Of a stretch of DNA of 40,834 bases, positions 23,354 through 33,887 are shown piece after piece. The notes beneath the pieces are model-generated. The model saw nothing but the letters and a program-made list of their open reading frames with translations. It was not told the DNA's origin and ran no database searches. The translations under genes and the position numbers were made by a program. The DNA is from DATJBF01 sp035515475 (lineage in GTDB: Bacteria; Verrucomicrobiota; Verrucomicrobiia; Palsa-1439): NCBI GenBank assembly GCA_035515475.1, contig DATJBF010000006.1, positions 1 through 40,834 of the forward strand, in the 5' to 3' direction. Position 1 is the stretch's first letter; each line of letters starts with the position of its first letter.

Positions 23354-25426
23354 ATGTTTGACCCAAGAAATTTCTTGTTCACATTCTTTCTCGTAGCGGC
23401 GGTGGCTTTCGTGACGCTGGATGATGGAAGCTGCGCTGCGGCGGAGGCGGCTCCCTCAACACACCAAGCGATCGAAGCGGCCGTGGCCCGGGTAAAACCG
23501 TCGTTGGTGCGCATCCAGGTCGTCGCCACGCACTATTACCAGGGCCGCGAAGTGAAGTACGAGGCCAGCGGCAGCGGCGTGATCATTTCCAAGGAGGGAT
23601 ACGTCATCACGAACCATCACGTGGCCGGCCACGCCACGCGCATCGTCTGCATTCTGCCCGACAACGAAGAGGTCGATGCGGAATTGGTCGGCACGGATCC
23701 GTTGGCGGACATTTCGGTGTTGAAGTTGAAGCCGAAGACCAAACGGGAGTTCGTGCCCGTCACCTTCGGCGATTCTGATCGCCTGCGGGTCGGTGATTCC
23801 GTGCTGGCGATGGGCAGTCCGCTGGCCCTGTCGCAATCGGTCACGCTCGGGATTGTCAGCAACGTCAAGATGGTGATGCCGGAGGCGTTTTCGGCGGAGC
23901 GGTTCACGTTGGACGGGGAGGACGTTGGGTCGCTGGTGCGCTGGATCGGTCACGACGCCGATATTTATCCCGGCAATTCGGGTGGGCCACTCGTGAATCT
24001 CAACGGCGAGGTGGTCGGCATCAATGAAATCAGCTTCGGGTTGAGCGGCGCGATTCCCGGCAACCTCGCCCAGAAGGTGGCTCGCCAATTGGTCGAGAAG
24101 GGCGCGGTCAGCCGGAGTTGGCTGGGCATCGAGATTCAGCCGCTGTTGAAAAGCGACACGGACGAGCGCGGGGTGCTCATCTCGAACGTGGTGGACGGTT
24201 CGCCCGCCGCGAAAGCGGGAATCCGCTCCGGCGATATTCTCGTGCGGCTGGCCGGCAAGGACATCCTGGTGCGTTATGCCGAGGAGATCCCGCTGTTGAA
24301 CCAGATGGTGGCCGATTTGCCGGTTGGACAGGAAGTCGAAGCCGTCGTGCTGCGCGACGGGAAACAGCGAGCTTTTAGGTTCCGCACCGTCGAGCGCGAA
24401 CAGGTTCAGCGGCGGACGTTCGAGTTGAAACAGTGGGGCATCACCGCGCGCGACATCTCGGCGTTGGCAGCGCGGGAGATGAGACTGAAGAGCCGCGACG
24501 GCGTGATCGTCACCTCGGTCCGGCCCGGCGGGCCCGGCTACGATGCGAAGCCGCCCATCGAAGCCAGTGACGTGCTGATCGAGATCAACGGCGCGCCGGT
24601 ACGCAACGTCGCCGAGATGCAGCAAATGACCGAGAACTTGACGGCGGGTAAAACGCAGCCCGTGCCGACCCAGCTCGGGTTTTTGCGCCGGACCGAACAG
24701 TTGTTGACCGTCGTGAAAGTCGGCCTGAAAGAACTGGAAGATCCGGGCCTGGAAGCGCAAAAAGCGTGGCTGCCCGTGGCGACGCAGGCGATCACACGCG
24801 ATCTGGCGGAGGAACTCGGGAACCCGGACCTGAACGGCGTGCGGGTCACGCAGGTCTACTCGAACAGCACGGCGGAGAAAGCCGGGCTGAAAGTCGGCGA
24901 CTTGATTCTGGCGCTCGACGGCGACCCGATCCAGGCGTCGCAGCCCGGCGACGAGGAAGTGTTCAACGCCATGGTGCGGCAATACAAGATTGGGACGACG
25001 GCGACGTTGTCGGTCCAGCGCGGCACGGACAAATTGAGTCTGCCCGTGGAACTCGTCCGCTCGCCGAAGCTTGAGCGCGAGATGAAGAAGTACCGCGACG
25101 ATAATTTCGAGTTCACGGTGCGCGATATGACGTTTTTCGACAAGGTGCGCGAGGAATGGCCGCAGGAGCGGCCGGGCACGCTTGTGACCGAGGTCAAGGA
25201 GGGCGGCTGGGCGGCGCTGGGCCGCCTGGCGAACGACGACATCATCACCGCCGTCGATGGCGCGCCGGTGACCGATGTTGCGTCGCTGAAAGAAAAGATG
25301 CAGCGCGTGGCGGCCGAGAAACGCCCGACCATCGTGCTGCGGGTGGAGCGGGGCGTGCATACGTTGTACCTGGAATTGGAACCAAATTGGGAAGGACGCA
25401 AAGCAATCGTGAAAGGGAAATCGTAA
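23354..25426 (+). CDS. HtrA/Deg-type serine protease with several PDZ domains
   Basis: 690 aa from ATG 23354. A signal peptide (about residues 1-30, FLFTFFLVAAVAFV then AAA) sends it to the periplasm. The trypsin-like domain has the full triad: His89 in TNHHV, Asp119 in LADIS and Ser209 in GNSGGP. It is followed by at least three, probably four PDZ domains (near 255-345, 360-450, 465-560 and 590-685; each has a G-x-R/K-x-GD-x-I/V-x-x-V/I-x-G pattern, e.g. AGIRSGDILVRLAGKD). E. coli DegP has two PDZ domains and ~475 residues, so this is an enlarged Deg protein, probably for protein quality control. The next gene, a dead paralogue, follows immediately. Confidence 0.92.
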   Translation: MFDPRNFLFTFFLVAAVAFVTLDDGSCAAAEAAPSTHQAIEAAVARVKPSLVRIQVVATHYYQGREVKYEASGSGVIISKEGYVITNHHVAGHATRIVCILPDNEEVDAELVGTDPLADISVLKLKPKTKREFVPVTFGDSDRLRVGDSVLAMGSPLALSQSVTLGIVSNVKMVMPEAFSAERFTLDGEDVGSLVRWIGHDADIYPGNSGGPLVNLNGEVVGINEISFGLSGAIPGNLAQKVARQLVEKGAVSRSWLGIEIQPLLKSDTDERGVLISNVVDGSPAAKAGIRSGDILVRLAGKDILVRYAEEIPLLNQMVADLPVGQEVEAVVLRDGKQRAFRFRTVEREQVQRRTFELKQWGITARDISALAAREMRLKSRDGVIVTSVRPGGPGYDAKPPIEASDVLIEINGAPVRNVAEMQQMTENLTAGKTQPVPTQLGFLRRTEQLLTVVKVGLKELEDPGLEAQKAWLPVATQAITRDLAEELGNPDLNGVRVTQVYSNSTAEKAGLKVGDLILALDGDPIQASQPGDEEVFNAMVRQYKIGTTATLSVQRGTDKLSLPVELVRSPKLEREMKKYRDDNFEFTVRDMTFFDKVREEWPQERPGTLVTEVKEGGWAALGRLANDDIITAVDGAPVTDVASLKEKMQRVAAEKRPTIVLRVERGVHTLYLELEPNWEGRKAIVKGKS

Positions 25427-26338
25427 ATGAAGTGTTCCACGTACGTTTCATGTCTGGCAGTCGCGGTGGCGGGAGTGTGGGCGACGGTCCCCGCGCAGGC
25501 GGATGACGCCGCCAAGGCGGGCCGCGATATCTTGGCGAAATACCAGAACGCAGTTGTCACGGTGAAACTGGCCATCAAACAGAGCATGTCGATGGGCGGC
25601 CGCGAATCGAAGACCGAGTCGAAGACCGAAACGACGGGAACGATCATCGATCCGTCGGGTTTGACCGTCGTTTCGTTGATGACGACCGATCCCGGCAGCG
25701 CGGTGAAGGAGGCGTACGCGCGGGCCATGGTCGCCCGCGGCGGCGACCCGTCGGAGCTGAAATTCGAGAGCGAGCTGAGCGATGCGAAAATTGTGTTGGC
25801 GGACGGGACCGAGCTCGCAGCCAACGTCGTCTTGCGGGACAAAGATTTGGATTTGGCGTACTTGCGTCCATCCGAGAAACCCGTCGAGGCGGGGAAACGG
25901 GCCCAGGCGCTGCCGTATGTGGATCTCGCGCGCAGCGCGAAGCCGCAAATGTTGGACCAGGTGATTGTGCTGAACCGCCTCAGCAAGGTGGCCAACCGCG
26001 TGCCGGCCGTTTCGGTGGGCCGCATCGAGGGGGTCGTGGACAAGCCACGGACGTTCTATGTGCTGGGCCAGGCAATGTGGAGCTACGCACTCGGCGCGCC
26101 GGTGTTCACGCTCGACGGCCGGCTCGTCGGCATCCTCTTCCTGCGCATTGCCCGGACGCAGACCGACCAGAACAACGGGTTCATGTTCAGCAACCTCAGC
26201 CAGTGGGGCATGATGCCAATTATTTTGCCGGCTTCCGACGTCGGCGATGAAGTCAAACAAGCGCTCGAAGCGAAGATTCCAGCGGCGGAAGAGAAACCAT
26301 CGAGTGAGAAACCTGCGCTCCCCGGGAAATCCGAATAG
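25427..26338 (+). CDS. Catalytically dead trypsin-like paralogue of HtrA, secreted
   Basis: 303 aa, starting directly after the HtrA stop. A signal peptide ends near residue 25 (VPAQA-DD). The body keeps the trypsin-like strand order of S1C proteases (TGTIIDPSGLTVVSLMTTDP; KDLDLAYLRP; LGAPVFTLDGRLVGILFL) but the His position reads VVSL rather than TNxH, and the active-site Ser motif GNSGGP is replaced by SYALGAP. No PDZ domain is present. It is thus a pseudo-protease, perhaps a regulator, chaperone or adaptor of the neighbouring protease in the periplasm. The C-terminus is Lys/Glu/Pro-rich. Operon partnership is strongly implied by the zero-spacing. Confidence 0.75.
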   Translation: MKCSTYVSCLAVAVAGVWATVPAQADDAAKAGRDILAKYQNAVVTVKLAIKQSMSMGGRESKTESKTETTGTIIDPSGLTVVSLMTTDPGSAVKEAYARAMVARGGDPSELKFESELSDAKIVLADGTELAANVVLRDKDLDLAYLRPSEKPVEAGKRAQALPYVDLARSAKPQMLDQVIVLNRLSKVANRVPAVSVGRIEGVVDKPRTFYVLGQAMWSYALGAPVFTLDGRLVGILFLRIARTQTDQNNGFMFSNLSQWGMMPIILPASDVGDEVKQALEAKIPAAEEKPSSEKPALPGKSE

Positions 26339-26470
26339 ACCCGTGGGTGGTAGGCCAGGCCCTGGCCGCCTTCGGCGCCGCCACAGGCGGGTAAACCTGT
26401 GTGCCTGTCAGAAATTGATCGCACAGGCAGGAACGCCTGTGCCACCAACAGACATGTGAGGTTCCTCCAG
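26339..26470. repeat. Repeat cluster between convergent genes
   Basis: Contains GCACAGGC-AGGAAC-GCCTGTGC (26421-26442, 8-bp stem) and a related, less perfect palindrome near 26384-26410 (CCACAGGCGGG...CCTGTGTGCC). It lies between two genes read toward each other and may serve as a bidirectional terminator. Confidence 0.65.
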
Positions 26471-27583
26471 TTACGGGTTGACCTCGGAAAGTTCGATCTT
26501 CGGGCGCTCGTTCTGACCCAGGCCGAGGTGGGCCGCGGTGGCAATGTGGTTGGCCCGAGAGCCGATCGGCGGCACGTTGGCTTCCCGACGTTTCGCATCG
26601 AGGGCTTCGACGCACAGCGAATCGATGGCGACGGGGTCGGCGCTGAAGTAGAGCGCGCCGTAATTCCACGAATACTGCGGTTTGAAATCGGGCCCGCCCG
26701 CGTAACCGGCCAGCAACCCGTCCATAATGTTCAGCACGAGTTTCTGGCGCACCGGTGGCAGGGCGCAGATCTGGGCGATCATCGGGTCGCCGTGTTGCCC
26801 CATCGTCTCGAAGCGTCGCGTGTTGTCCGCCATTCCCAGCGAGACATTGTAGAGGCAACCCATCAGACCACACGCGTCGTGGTCCTGAAGCACGGGCACG
26901 TTGATGAGCTTCGTGATCGTTTGCGTCACCAGCTTCGGCAGATGCGAACGGTCGCTGAGATACTGCCCTTCCTCCTTGCCAAAGAGCAGGTCGCCCCAGA
27001 TGAGTTTGCCCGCCAGGTTGCTCTGGAAGTAAACGGATGGGTCCCAGCCAGTGTCGGAAATGATCGAGTGGACTTGATATGGCAGCAGGCGAGACATGTC
27101 TCCGACCAGGTAACCCGCGGTCCGCATCTGCAGCGGATCGCGATCGAACACGTAGATCTTGCCGGGCACACCCGCCGCACACAGACCCTGAGCGATGGCG
27201 TCGACGACGGGCCGTCGCGTTGACTGCAGCGGGCCGGGCTGGGTATCGATCTTGATGCCCACCACGTCGTTGCTGGAGACGAAGTGTCGCCACGCGGCAG
27301 CCTCATCCTTCTCGCCCGTGAGCGCCTTGATCCCGGCGGCGACCAGTCCGCGGGCTTTCGCGGCATCCACGGTGAAGCCGCTCACTGCCGTGCTGTCGCG
27401 CACGAGCACGACGCGACTTTGTGGGGTGACGATCTCCGCGGTGTTCGTCGCCTCGCCGGCGGCAGCGCAAACACCGCTGGCGCACCAGACGGCCAGAAGG
27501 AGCCCAGCGGCAACGAGCCCGGAAAGATTCGGGACGCGCCGCTGCGTTTCGGGCTGGGTGACTCCGCCGGTTTCTGGCATCAT
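26471..27583 (-). CDS. DUF362 family exported protein
   Basis: 370 aa. An N-terminal hydrophobic helix (about 20-45, LVAAGLLLAVWCASGVCAAAG) looks like a signal peptide. The mature part has the DUF362 pattern: FVSSNDVVGIKIDTQPGP, the SDTGW region, VTQTITKLINVPVLQDHD ... MGCLYN and FSADPVAIDSLCVEALD. DUF362 proteins are widespread, and some bind iron-sulfur clusters; the biochemical role is unproven. No 4Fe-4S ferredoxin motif is seen here. It is read away from a small zinc-binding-type protein across a 63-bp gap that must hold both promoters. Confidence 0.85.
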   Translation of the reverse strand: MMPETGGVTQPETQRRVPNLSGLVAAGLLLAVWCASGVCAAAGEATNTAEIVTPQSRVVLVRDSTAVSGFTVDAAKARGLVAAGIKALTGEKDEAAAWRHFVSSNDVVGIKIDTQPGPLQSTRRPVVDAIAQGLCAAGVPGKIYVFDRDPLQMRTAGYLVGDMSRLLPYQVHSIISDTGWDPSVYFQSNLAGKLIWGDLLFGKEEGQYLSDRSHLPKLVTQTITKLINVPVLQDHDACGLMGCLYNVSLGMADNTRRFETMGQHGDPMIAQICALPPVRQKLVLNIMDGLLAGYAGGPDFKPQYSWNYGALYFSADPVAIDSLCVEALDAKRREANVPPIGSRANHIATAAHLGLGQNERPKIELSEVNP

Positions 27584-27646
27584 GGAGCGAGCTTACGGCG
27601 AGCCGATGGACAAGACAAGTCCTCGTCGCCCAGCCTGGAGACAAGC

Positions 27647-27934
27647 ATGATCACACGCATCTGTGACCGTTGCGGGGAGCCGCTGGAACCGGGCGCACTG
27701 CGGTACGTGGCGAAGATTCAAGTGTTCGCCGCCTACGATCCGCTGGAAATCACCTTTGAAGATCTCACGCGAGACCATTCCGATGAGATCAAGAAGATCC
27801 TGGAACAATGCAGAGACCTCACGGAGGAAGAACTGATGAGCGGCGTGTACGTAGATTTCCAGTTCGATCTGTGCCGGGCCTGCCAGCGCGCCTACATCGA
27901 CGACCCATTGCCCGCTGCACCGGAAGGGGATTGA
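27647..27934 (+). CDS. Small Cys4 zinc-binding-type protein
   Basis: 95 aa. ATG 27647; longer in-frame starts lie antisense to the DUF362 gene. Two CxxC pairs frame the chain: ICDRCGEPL at residues ~5-13 and LCRACQRAY near 75-83, as in treble-clef or zinc-ribbon folds. The part between is acidic with a DPLEITFEDLTRD stretch. I do not recognise the family. The gene is short, soluble and shares a divergent promoter region with the DUF362 gene. Confidence 0.6.
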   Translation: MITRICDRCGEPLEPGALRYVAKIQVFAAYDPLEITFEDLTRDHSDEIKKILEQCRDLTEEELMSGVYVDFQFDLCRACQRAYIDDPLPAAPEGD

Positions 27935-28037
27935 ACGATCGGTCGACTGAACGCCGGTGCGAGGTTGAGCCTGCATTCTTCGGCCGTCGGCGGTACTGCC
28001 GCGACATTTCCGAAGCTGACTCGTCAACCGCGGCTTC

Positions 28038-29460
<1,423 letters not shown>

Positions 29461-29480
<20 letters not shown>

Positions 29481-30087
29481 GATAACTCTCCTTGATGGTT
29501 GCCCAAATAATGTCGGCCTGTTCCGAGTGCACTCGGGGTGAGCCGTCGTTCCAAATCACAAAGTCCGCCCGATCCATTTTCAATTGCAGCGGCCACTGGG
29601 CGCGGATGCGCGCGCGGGCTTGGTCTTCGGTGAGGCCTTTCTGCTTCAACCGTGCCAACTGGGTCTGCTCGCTGCAGCCGACGGCGACCACGCAGTCAAA
29701 TTCGGTTTCCGCTGCCACTTCGTACAGGAGCGGGACCGACACCACGACGACTTGCGTCTTGCCGTCACACTCCAGTTTCTGCATCTCTTCCGCCCACATT
29801 TCGTGGACGGCTGGATGGATGATGCGGTTCAGCGCGAGCCGCTTCGATTCGTCGGCGAACACGATTTCGCCGAGCGTTGGACGGTTGACCGTGCCGTCGT
29901 CGTTCAAAATCTCCGTACCGAATGTGCGAACGACCTCGTCCCACGTCGCCGTGTGTGGCGCCAACGTCCGGTGCGCCAAGTCGTCGGTGTCGATGCCCGC
30001 GGCCCCCGCCTGCTGCCAGCGCTGGAGGGTCGTGGATTTGCCCGTGGCGATACCGCCCGTGAGGCCGACCTTGATGAGCCGTTTCAT
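29461..30087 (-). CDS. coaE: Dephospho-CoA kinase
   Basis: 208 aa from ATG 30087. P-loop GLTGGIATGKST at the N-terminus, the GIDTDDLAHRTL motif that binds dephospho-CoA, and the typical HPAVHEMW helix and SVPLLYE(V)AAETEFD loop. It adds the 3' phosphate to dephospho-CoA, the last step of coenzyme A synthesis, in the cytoplasm. It is read just before rho and overlaps it, so both are likely on one transcript. A coaE-rho neighbourhood is known from several bacterial groups. Confidence 0.95.
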
Positions 30088-30323
30088 GCTCTCATAGTGC
30101 CGCTTGTTCGACCAAGCGCATTGGATGATAAATGTTCTGAAATCGTGCTCTGGAGTGATGACTCGGAAGACCGCGTACTTCAACTGTACGCCGAGACAAT
30201 ACCTGCACACTCGGGAGCCGTCAAGCGTCAATTGACAATGTTATCCGGCCGCAATGATTCGAAAGCACCCGTGGATCATGAAATAGGCGGTCCTCCGTTC
30301 GCTCGATTCACCTTCCGGCTGAT

Positions 30324-32462
30324 TCAACCGCAAACGGCAGTTGCCTTTCGTGACGGGAAGAACAGCGCGACATAAGACAACGCGTAGAGTACCAACGCAA
30401 TCGGTAGTAGGGTGCGGAAGCCAACGACCAATGAACTGTATTCGAGAAGCCCGCCGATCACTGCACCAAAGAGATTGGAGGCAAAAGCGAGGTCCGGGTC
30501 TGGGGTTTGCTTGTAGGACCGCGCGAAAATGAAGGCGGCAAAAAAGATCGGCGCGGCCATCAGAATCATCGCGGCCACCAGTCGCGCAGTTAGTCCCACG
30601 CGAAGCAGGGTGTGGATGGGGAAAACGAAGTTGACGACGACGGCAGCAACCAAGAGCACATAAAGCAGGTGGACATTGAATGATGGAATGCGATCCATCC
30701 ACAGATTAGCGAGTACCACGACCAGCAATATCGCGCTGAACACGACAGAGTTAACCATCCACGTCGAGCCGAACAACAAGGCAAAGCGCGTCACGCTTAC
30801 CGTTTCGATGAGCAGAAACGCCGCGCCAAGAAAAAAGAAGTGTCCACTAACGGTCTGCATTTTGCCCTGCGACGCCCAAAGCAGACAGACCAATGCGATC
30901 AGCGCCATCGTTTCGAGGGCCAACCGATACTCCAGCGGCATCTTCCGACCGGCCAAGTAGAAGAAGGGCCAATCGTCTGTTGCAGAATCGACTGGTGGAA
31001 CGTCAAGCGTCTGGGGTGCCTTGACCAATTTCTTCATCCCCGGCCCGGCAAAAAATGTGGGTTGCCCCATCGGATCCTGCGCGTACGGTTCCGCGCCGAA
31101 AGCTTCGGTCAACATTTGATACATTCGCCAATTCAGATAGGAATTTCCCAACCCATGTTGGACGACCACGGTGCCATCCTGTTTAAGTAGACGGCGAGCT
31201 TCTTGGAAACTCTCCACGGTGTACACAAACGAATCTAGCCGCACCGATGACATACTGGACAATAGGCGATGAGCATCCAACCACCCAAGTACGATTAGGT
31301 CATATTTGCGACCGGTTCTGCTGAAGAACGAGCGGGCGTCATCCACAAAGGCATGCACTCGGGGATCGCTGTACGGTTGTTCCGGGTGGGCGATCCGACC
31401 GATCCGGAGAATCCCGGGATCGATCTCGACTGCATCAACGTGCTGGGCGCCGTGGCGCAGCGCGGCGGCTACGTCGTTTCCGGTTCCTGCGCCAACGACG
31501 AGGACATCGTTGAATGAAGAGCCGGGGGCACTATAAGGCAAGTCGTAGTGGTGAAGGATGCCAGTCAGACTCGGGTGGGTTTGCACGCAGGGTGCCGACA
31601 AGTCGGTAGCCTGCTGGAAAATGTCGTCGTTAACCGCGACCGCGAATCCAATGCTTTGCCGAAGGGCGTGAATATCCCGGGGCCGAACTAACGCATCCGC
31701 AACCACCAATTTACCGTTGCCTGTTTCGACAAGCGGATGCACCGCCACTTTACTGTACGGCGTCCAGAGATACATGTCTCCTGCCAGCCAGACCGCCAGA
31801 ATTGTGATCGCTCCGATCACTCCATTTAGGGTTAGCCAGCGCTTGTTGTGACGGACGAACCACAACAATCCAAGCATCGCCACAGAAAACCACCACCATG
31901 GTCCTGACCCGAGCCACGACATCCCCGTAAATGCTATCACGCCCACGAGGCTGCCCAGGATGTTGATGATATAACCTTTGAGCGGCGGAGAAACCGACTT
32001 GAGACCTTCTCCAATTCGCTGTCCGATGGGTGCAAACACCATCGCCACCAGAAAAAAGAAAACCCCCAGACACTCGTCTACCGTCAGAAACACCGGCGCT
32101 TGGCGTTTGAACTCAGAGTAATGCGTGTCGCCCTGCACGGCCCCGGTCTTGACGTATTGATTGAACACGATGGCGATCGAAACCAGACATAGAATCAACA
32201 ACGGTTGCCACTGAAGCCAACTTCGTCGCCGTCCTGCCAGCATGGCCCCCAAGCCCAGCCCCAAGAAGGCGGCGATCAAAACGAAATTCGTAAAGTACGC
32301 CAACATTCGCTCGTAGGATGGCACCCATCGGATGAGCATCATCTCCATGAAAAGCGCCACAAAACTCGCAACAAACAGGTCGGTCTGCATGGAGCCAAAG
32401 GAACCTTTGTGAACCGAGTGCTGTGACGAAGTCGTAGACGGTGATTCTGACAAGCGTGACAT
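30324..32462 (-). CDS. Membrane-bound spermidine synthase-like methyltransferase-fold protein
   Basis: 712 aa from ATG 32462; a TTG at 32483 is possible. Roughly seven membrane helices fill the first third (AFLGLGLGAML, PVFLTVDECLGVFFFLVAM, etc.). Then comes a class I SAM-binding Rossmann domain (DVLVVGAGTGNDVAAALRHG, VDAVEIDP, VHAFVDDARSFF, YDLIVLG; about 318-450) and a second block of about six helices at the C-terminus. This domain order is that of bacterial 'spermine/spermidine synthase' membrane proteins whose product is unproven. Base composition looks less GC-rich than the flanking genes, which may mean recent arrival. Confidence 0.8.
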   Translation of the reverse strand: MSRLSESPSTTSSQHSVHKGSFGSMQTDLFVASFVALFMEMMLIRWVPSYERMLAYFTNFVLIAAFLGLGLGAMLAGRRRSWLQWQPLLILCLVSIAIVFNQYVKTGAVQGDTHYSEFKRQAPVFLTVDECLGVFFFLVAMVFAPIGQRIGEGLKSVSPPLKGYIINILGSLVGVIAFTGMSWLGSGPWWWFSVAMLGLLWFVRHNKRWLTLNGVIGAITILAVWLAGDMYLWTPYSKVAVHPLVETGNGKLVVADALVRPRDIHALRQSIGFAVAVNDDIFQQATDLSAPCVQTHPSLTGILHHYDLPYSAPGSSFNDVLVVGAGTGNDVAAALRHGAQHVDAVEIDPGILRIGRIAHPEQPYSDPRVHAFVDDARSFFSRTGRKYDLIVLGWLDAHRLLSSMSSVRLDSFVYTVESFQEARRLLKQDGTVVVQHGLGNSYLNWRMYQMLTEAFGAEPYAQDPMGQPTFFAGPGMKKLVKAPQTLDVPPVDSATDDWPFFYLAGRKMPLEYRLALETMALIALVCLLWASQGKMQTVSGHFFFLGAAFLLIETVSVTRFALLFGSTWMVNSVVFSAILLVVVLANLWMDRIPSFNVHLLYVLLVAAVVVNFVFPIHTLLRVGLTARLVAAMILMAAPIFFAAFIFARSYKQTPDPDLAFASNLFGAVIGGLLEYSSLVVGFRTLLPIALVLYALSYVALFFPSRKATAVCG

Positions 32463-32697
32463 ATCGGCTGGCACCAACTCCAATTCTTACCAGAACGGCG
32501 GCAATTTCACAACACACTGTCGTGAACTCGACCCGCAGATGCGCGCGAGGGTCAGTGTTCCTTGTTTATTCGATCCTGCTACCAGTGAATGGCAGATAGT
32601 ATCAGGGTGGACAAGTCCACCTCGAGTTCTGTCGACCCCATCTGCATTCCCCGACCTTTTGCTTTTCAACCTTCAGCCGCTGGGCTAGGGTGTCCCA

Positions 32698-33258
32698 ATG
32701 GGCATGCACGCGATGCGGCTGGATGTGGACGAGATCCTACTCACCGAAGAACAGATTCGGCAGCGGCTCGATGAACTGGCGTTGGAAATCCAGCACGATT
32801 ACACCGACAGAGACCTCACGTTGGTAGCCATTCTGACCGGCAGCACGATGTTCGTCGCCGATTTGCTGCGCCGGTTGCCGATGCAACTGCGGCTCGATTA
32901 CATCGGCGTGTCCAGCTACCACGGCGAAGCGCGGTCGAGCGGTGAGTTGATCTTGACCAAGGCGCTCAAACTCGACGTCCGCGACCGCGATGTGCTCGTC
33001 ATGGACGACATTCTCGACACGGGACTGACTCTCGTGAAGGTCCGCGAGATGATCCAGAAACTCCAGCCGCGCAGCCTGAAATTCTGCGCGTTTCTCGAAA
33101 AGGACGTGCCCCATCGCGAGGATTTTCAGGCGGACTACGTCGGGTTCCACATCCCGAACAAGTTCGTGGTGGGTTACGGACTCGACTACCGTGAACGGTA
33201 CCGCAACCTGCCGTACGTCGGCACCTTGCGGCCCGAAGCGATTGCGGCCAGGCCGTGA
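32698..33258 (+). CDS. hpt: Hypoxanthine phosphoribosyltransferase
   Basis: 186 aa from ATG 32698 (MRLDV at 32713 is an alternative start). The PRPP-binding loop VLVMDDILDTGLTL at 99-112 and the flexible-loop motif YIGVSSYHGEARSSGEL at 68-84 identify the family. The C-terminal FVVGYGLDYRERYRNLPYVG is typical of Hpt. It salvages hypoxanthine and guanine to nucleotides in the cytoplasm. The stop overlaps the start of the MoaD-MoaE fusion (GTGA), so both are co-translated. Confidence 0.95.
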   Translation: MGMHAMRLDVDEILLTEEQIRQRLDELALEIQHDYTDRDLTLVAILTGSTMFVADLLRRLPMQLRLDYIGVSSYHGEARSSGELILTKALKLDVRDRDVLVMDDILDTGLTLVKVREMIQKLQPRSLKFCAFLEKDVPHREDFQADYVGFHIPNKFVVGYGLDYRERYRNLPYVGTLRPEAIAARP

Positions 33259-33884
33259 AGATCACCATCCACTTTTTCAGTTTCCTCCGTCCGATCGTTG
33301 GCCGGAACGAGTTGCCGCTCGAATTGCCCGAGAACGCGACCGTGGCCGATGCGTTGACGCAGCTCCACTCGAAATTCCCGCGCCTCAAGGAGGCGGAGAA
33401 GACGACGCTCTTGGCAGTCGGCGTCGAATTCGCCAGTCGCACCAGCAAACTGCGCGACGGCGACGTTCTGTCGTTGATGCCGCCGTTGCAAGGTGGTGCC
33501 GGTGACGAGTTGCTCATTACCGATCAACCCATCGACCCCGGCGAGGCAGCGGCCGGCGGCGTCGCCTCCACCGTTGGCGGCCTTGCCGTTTTTTGGGGTG
33601 TGGTGCGCGATGTGGAGGCCGGACAGCGGATTCACGCGCTGGAATACACGGCCTACAAGGAGATGGCCGAACATCAGTTTCGCAAGATTCTCGCCGATGT
33701 CCGCGCGCGATGGCCACTCCAGCGGATCCGAGTCGTGCACCGTCTCGGGGAAATTCGCGTGGGCGAGCCGTCGCTGCTGGTGCGCGTGGAGGCGGCCCAC
33801 CGCGAGGAGGCGTTTGCCGCGGCACAGTTCATCATCGACGAATTGAAACAGAAGGTGCCGATCTGGAAAAAACCCGTGCCGTAG
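33255..33884 (+). CDS. MoaD-MoaE fusion (molybdopterin synthase, MoaX-like)
   Basis: 209 aa, GTG start overlapping hpt. Residues 1-81 form a MoaD ubiquitin-like domain ending in PPLQGG (Gly80-Gly81), the usual C-terminus that carries the thiocarboxylate. From about 85 a MoaE domain follows, with the AFWGVVRD-type strand (FWGVVRDVEAGQ), LEYTAYKEMAE, the dimer helix, and the C-terminal catalytic-lysine motif QKVPIWKKP. The two chains normally are separate; here the Gly-Gly must be released by cleavage for the sulfur carrier to work, as described for mycobacterial MoaX. It converts cPMP to molybdopterin. Confidence 0.92.
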   Translation: MKITIHFFSFLRPIVGRNELPLELPENATVADALTQLHSKFPRLKEAEKTTLLAVGVEFASRTSKLRDGDVLSLMPPLQGGAGDELLITDQPIDPGEAAAGGVASTVGGLAVFWGVVRDVEAGQRIHALEYTAYKEMAEHQFRKILADVRARWPLQRIRVVHRLGEIRVGEPSLLVRVEAAHREEAFAAAQFIIDELKQKVPIWKKPVP

Positions 33885-33887
33885 CCG

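Noticed and set aside
23456..25360. 634-aa minus-strand open frame opposite HtrA
   Set aside because: Antisense to HtrA, which has the whole triad and PDZ repeats; His/Arg/Asp composition is typical of a shadow.
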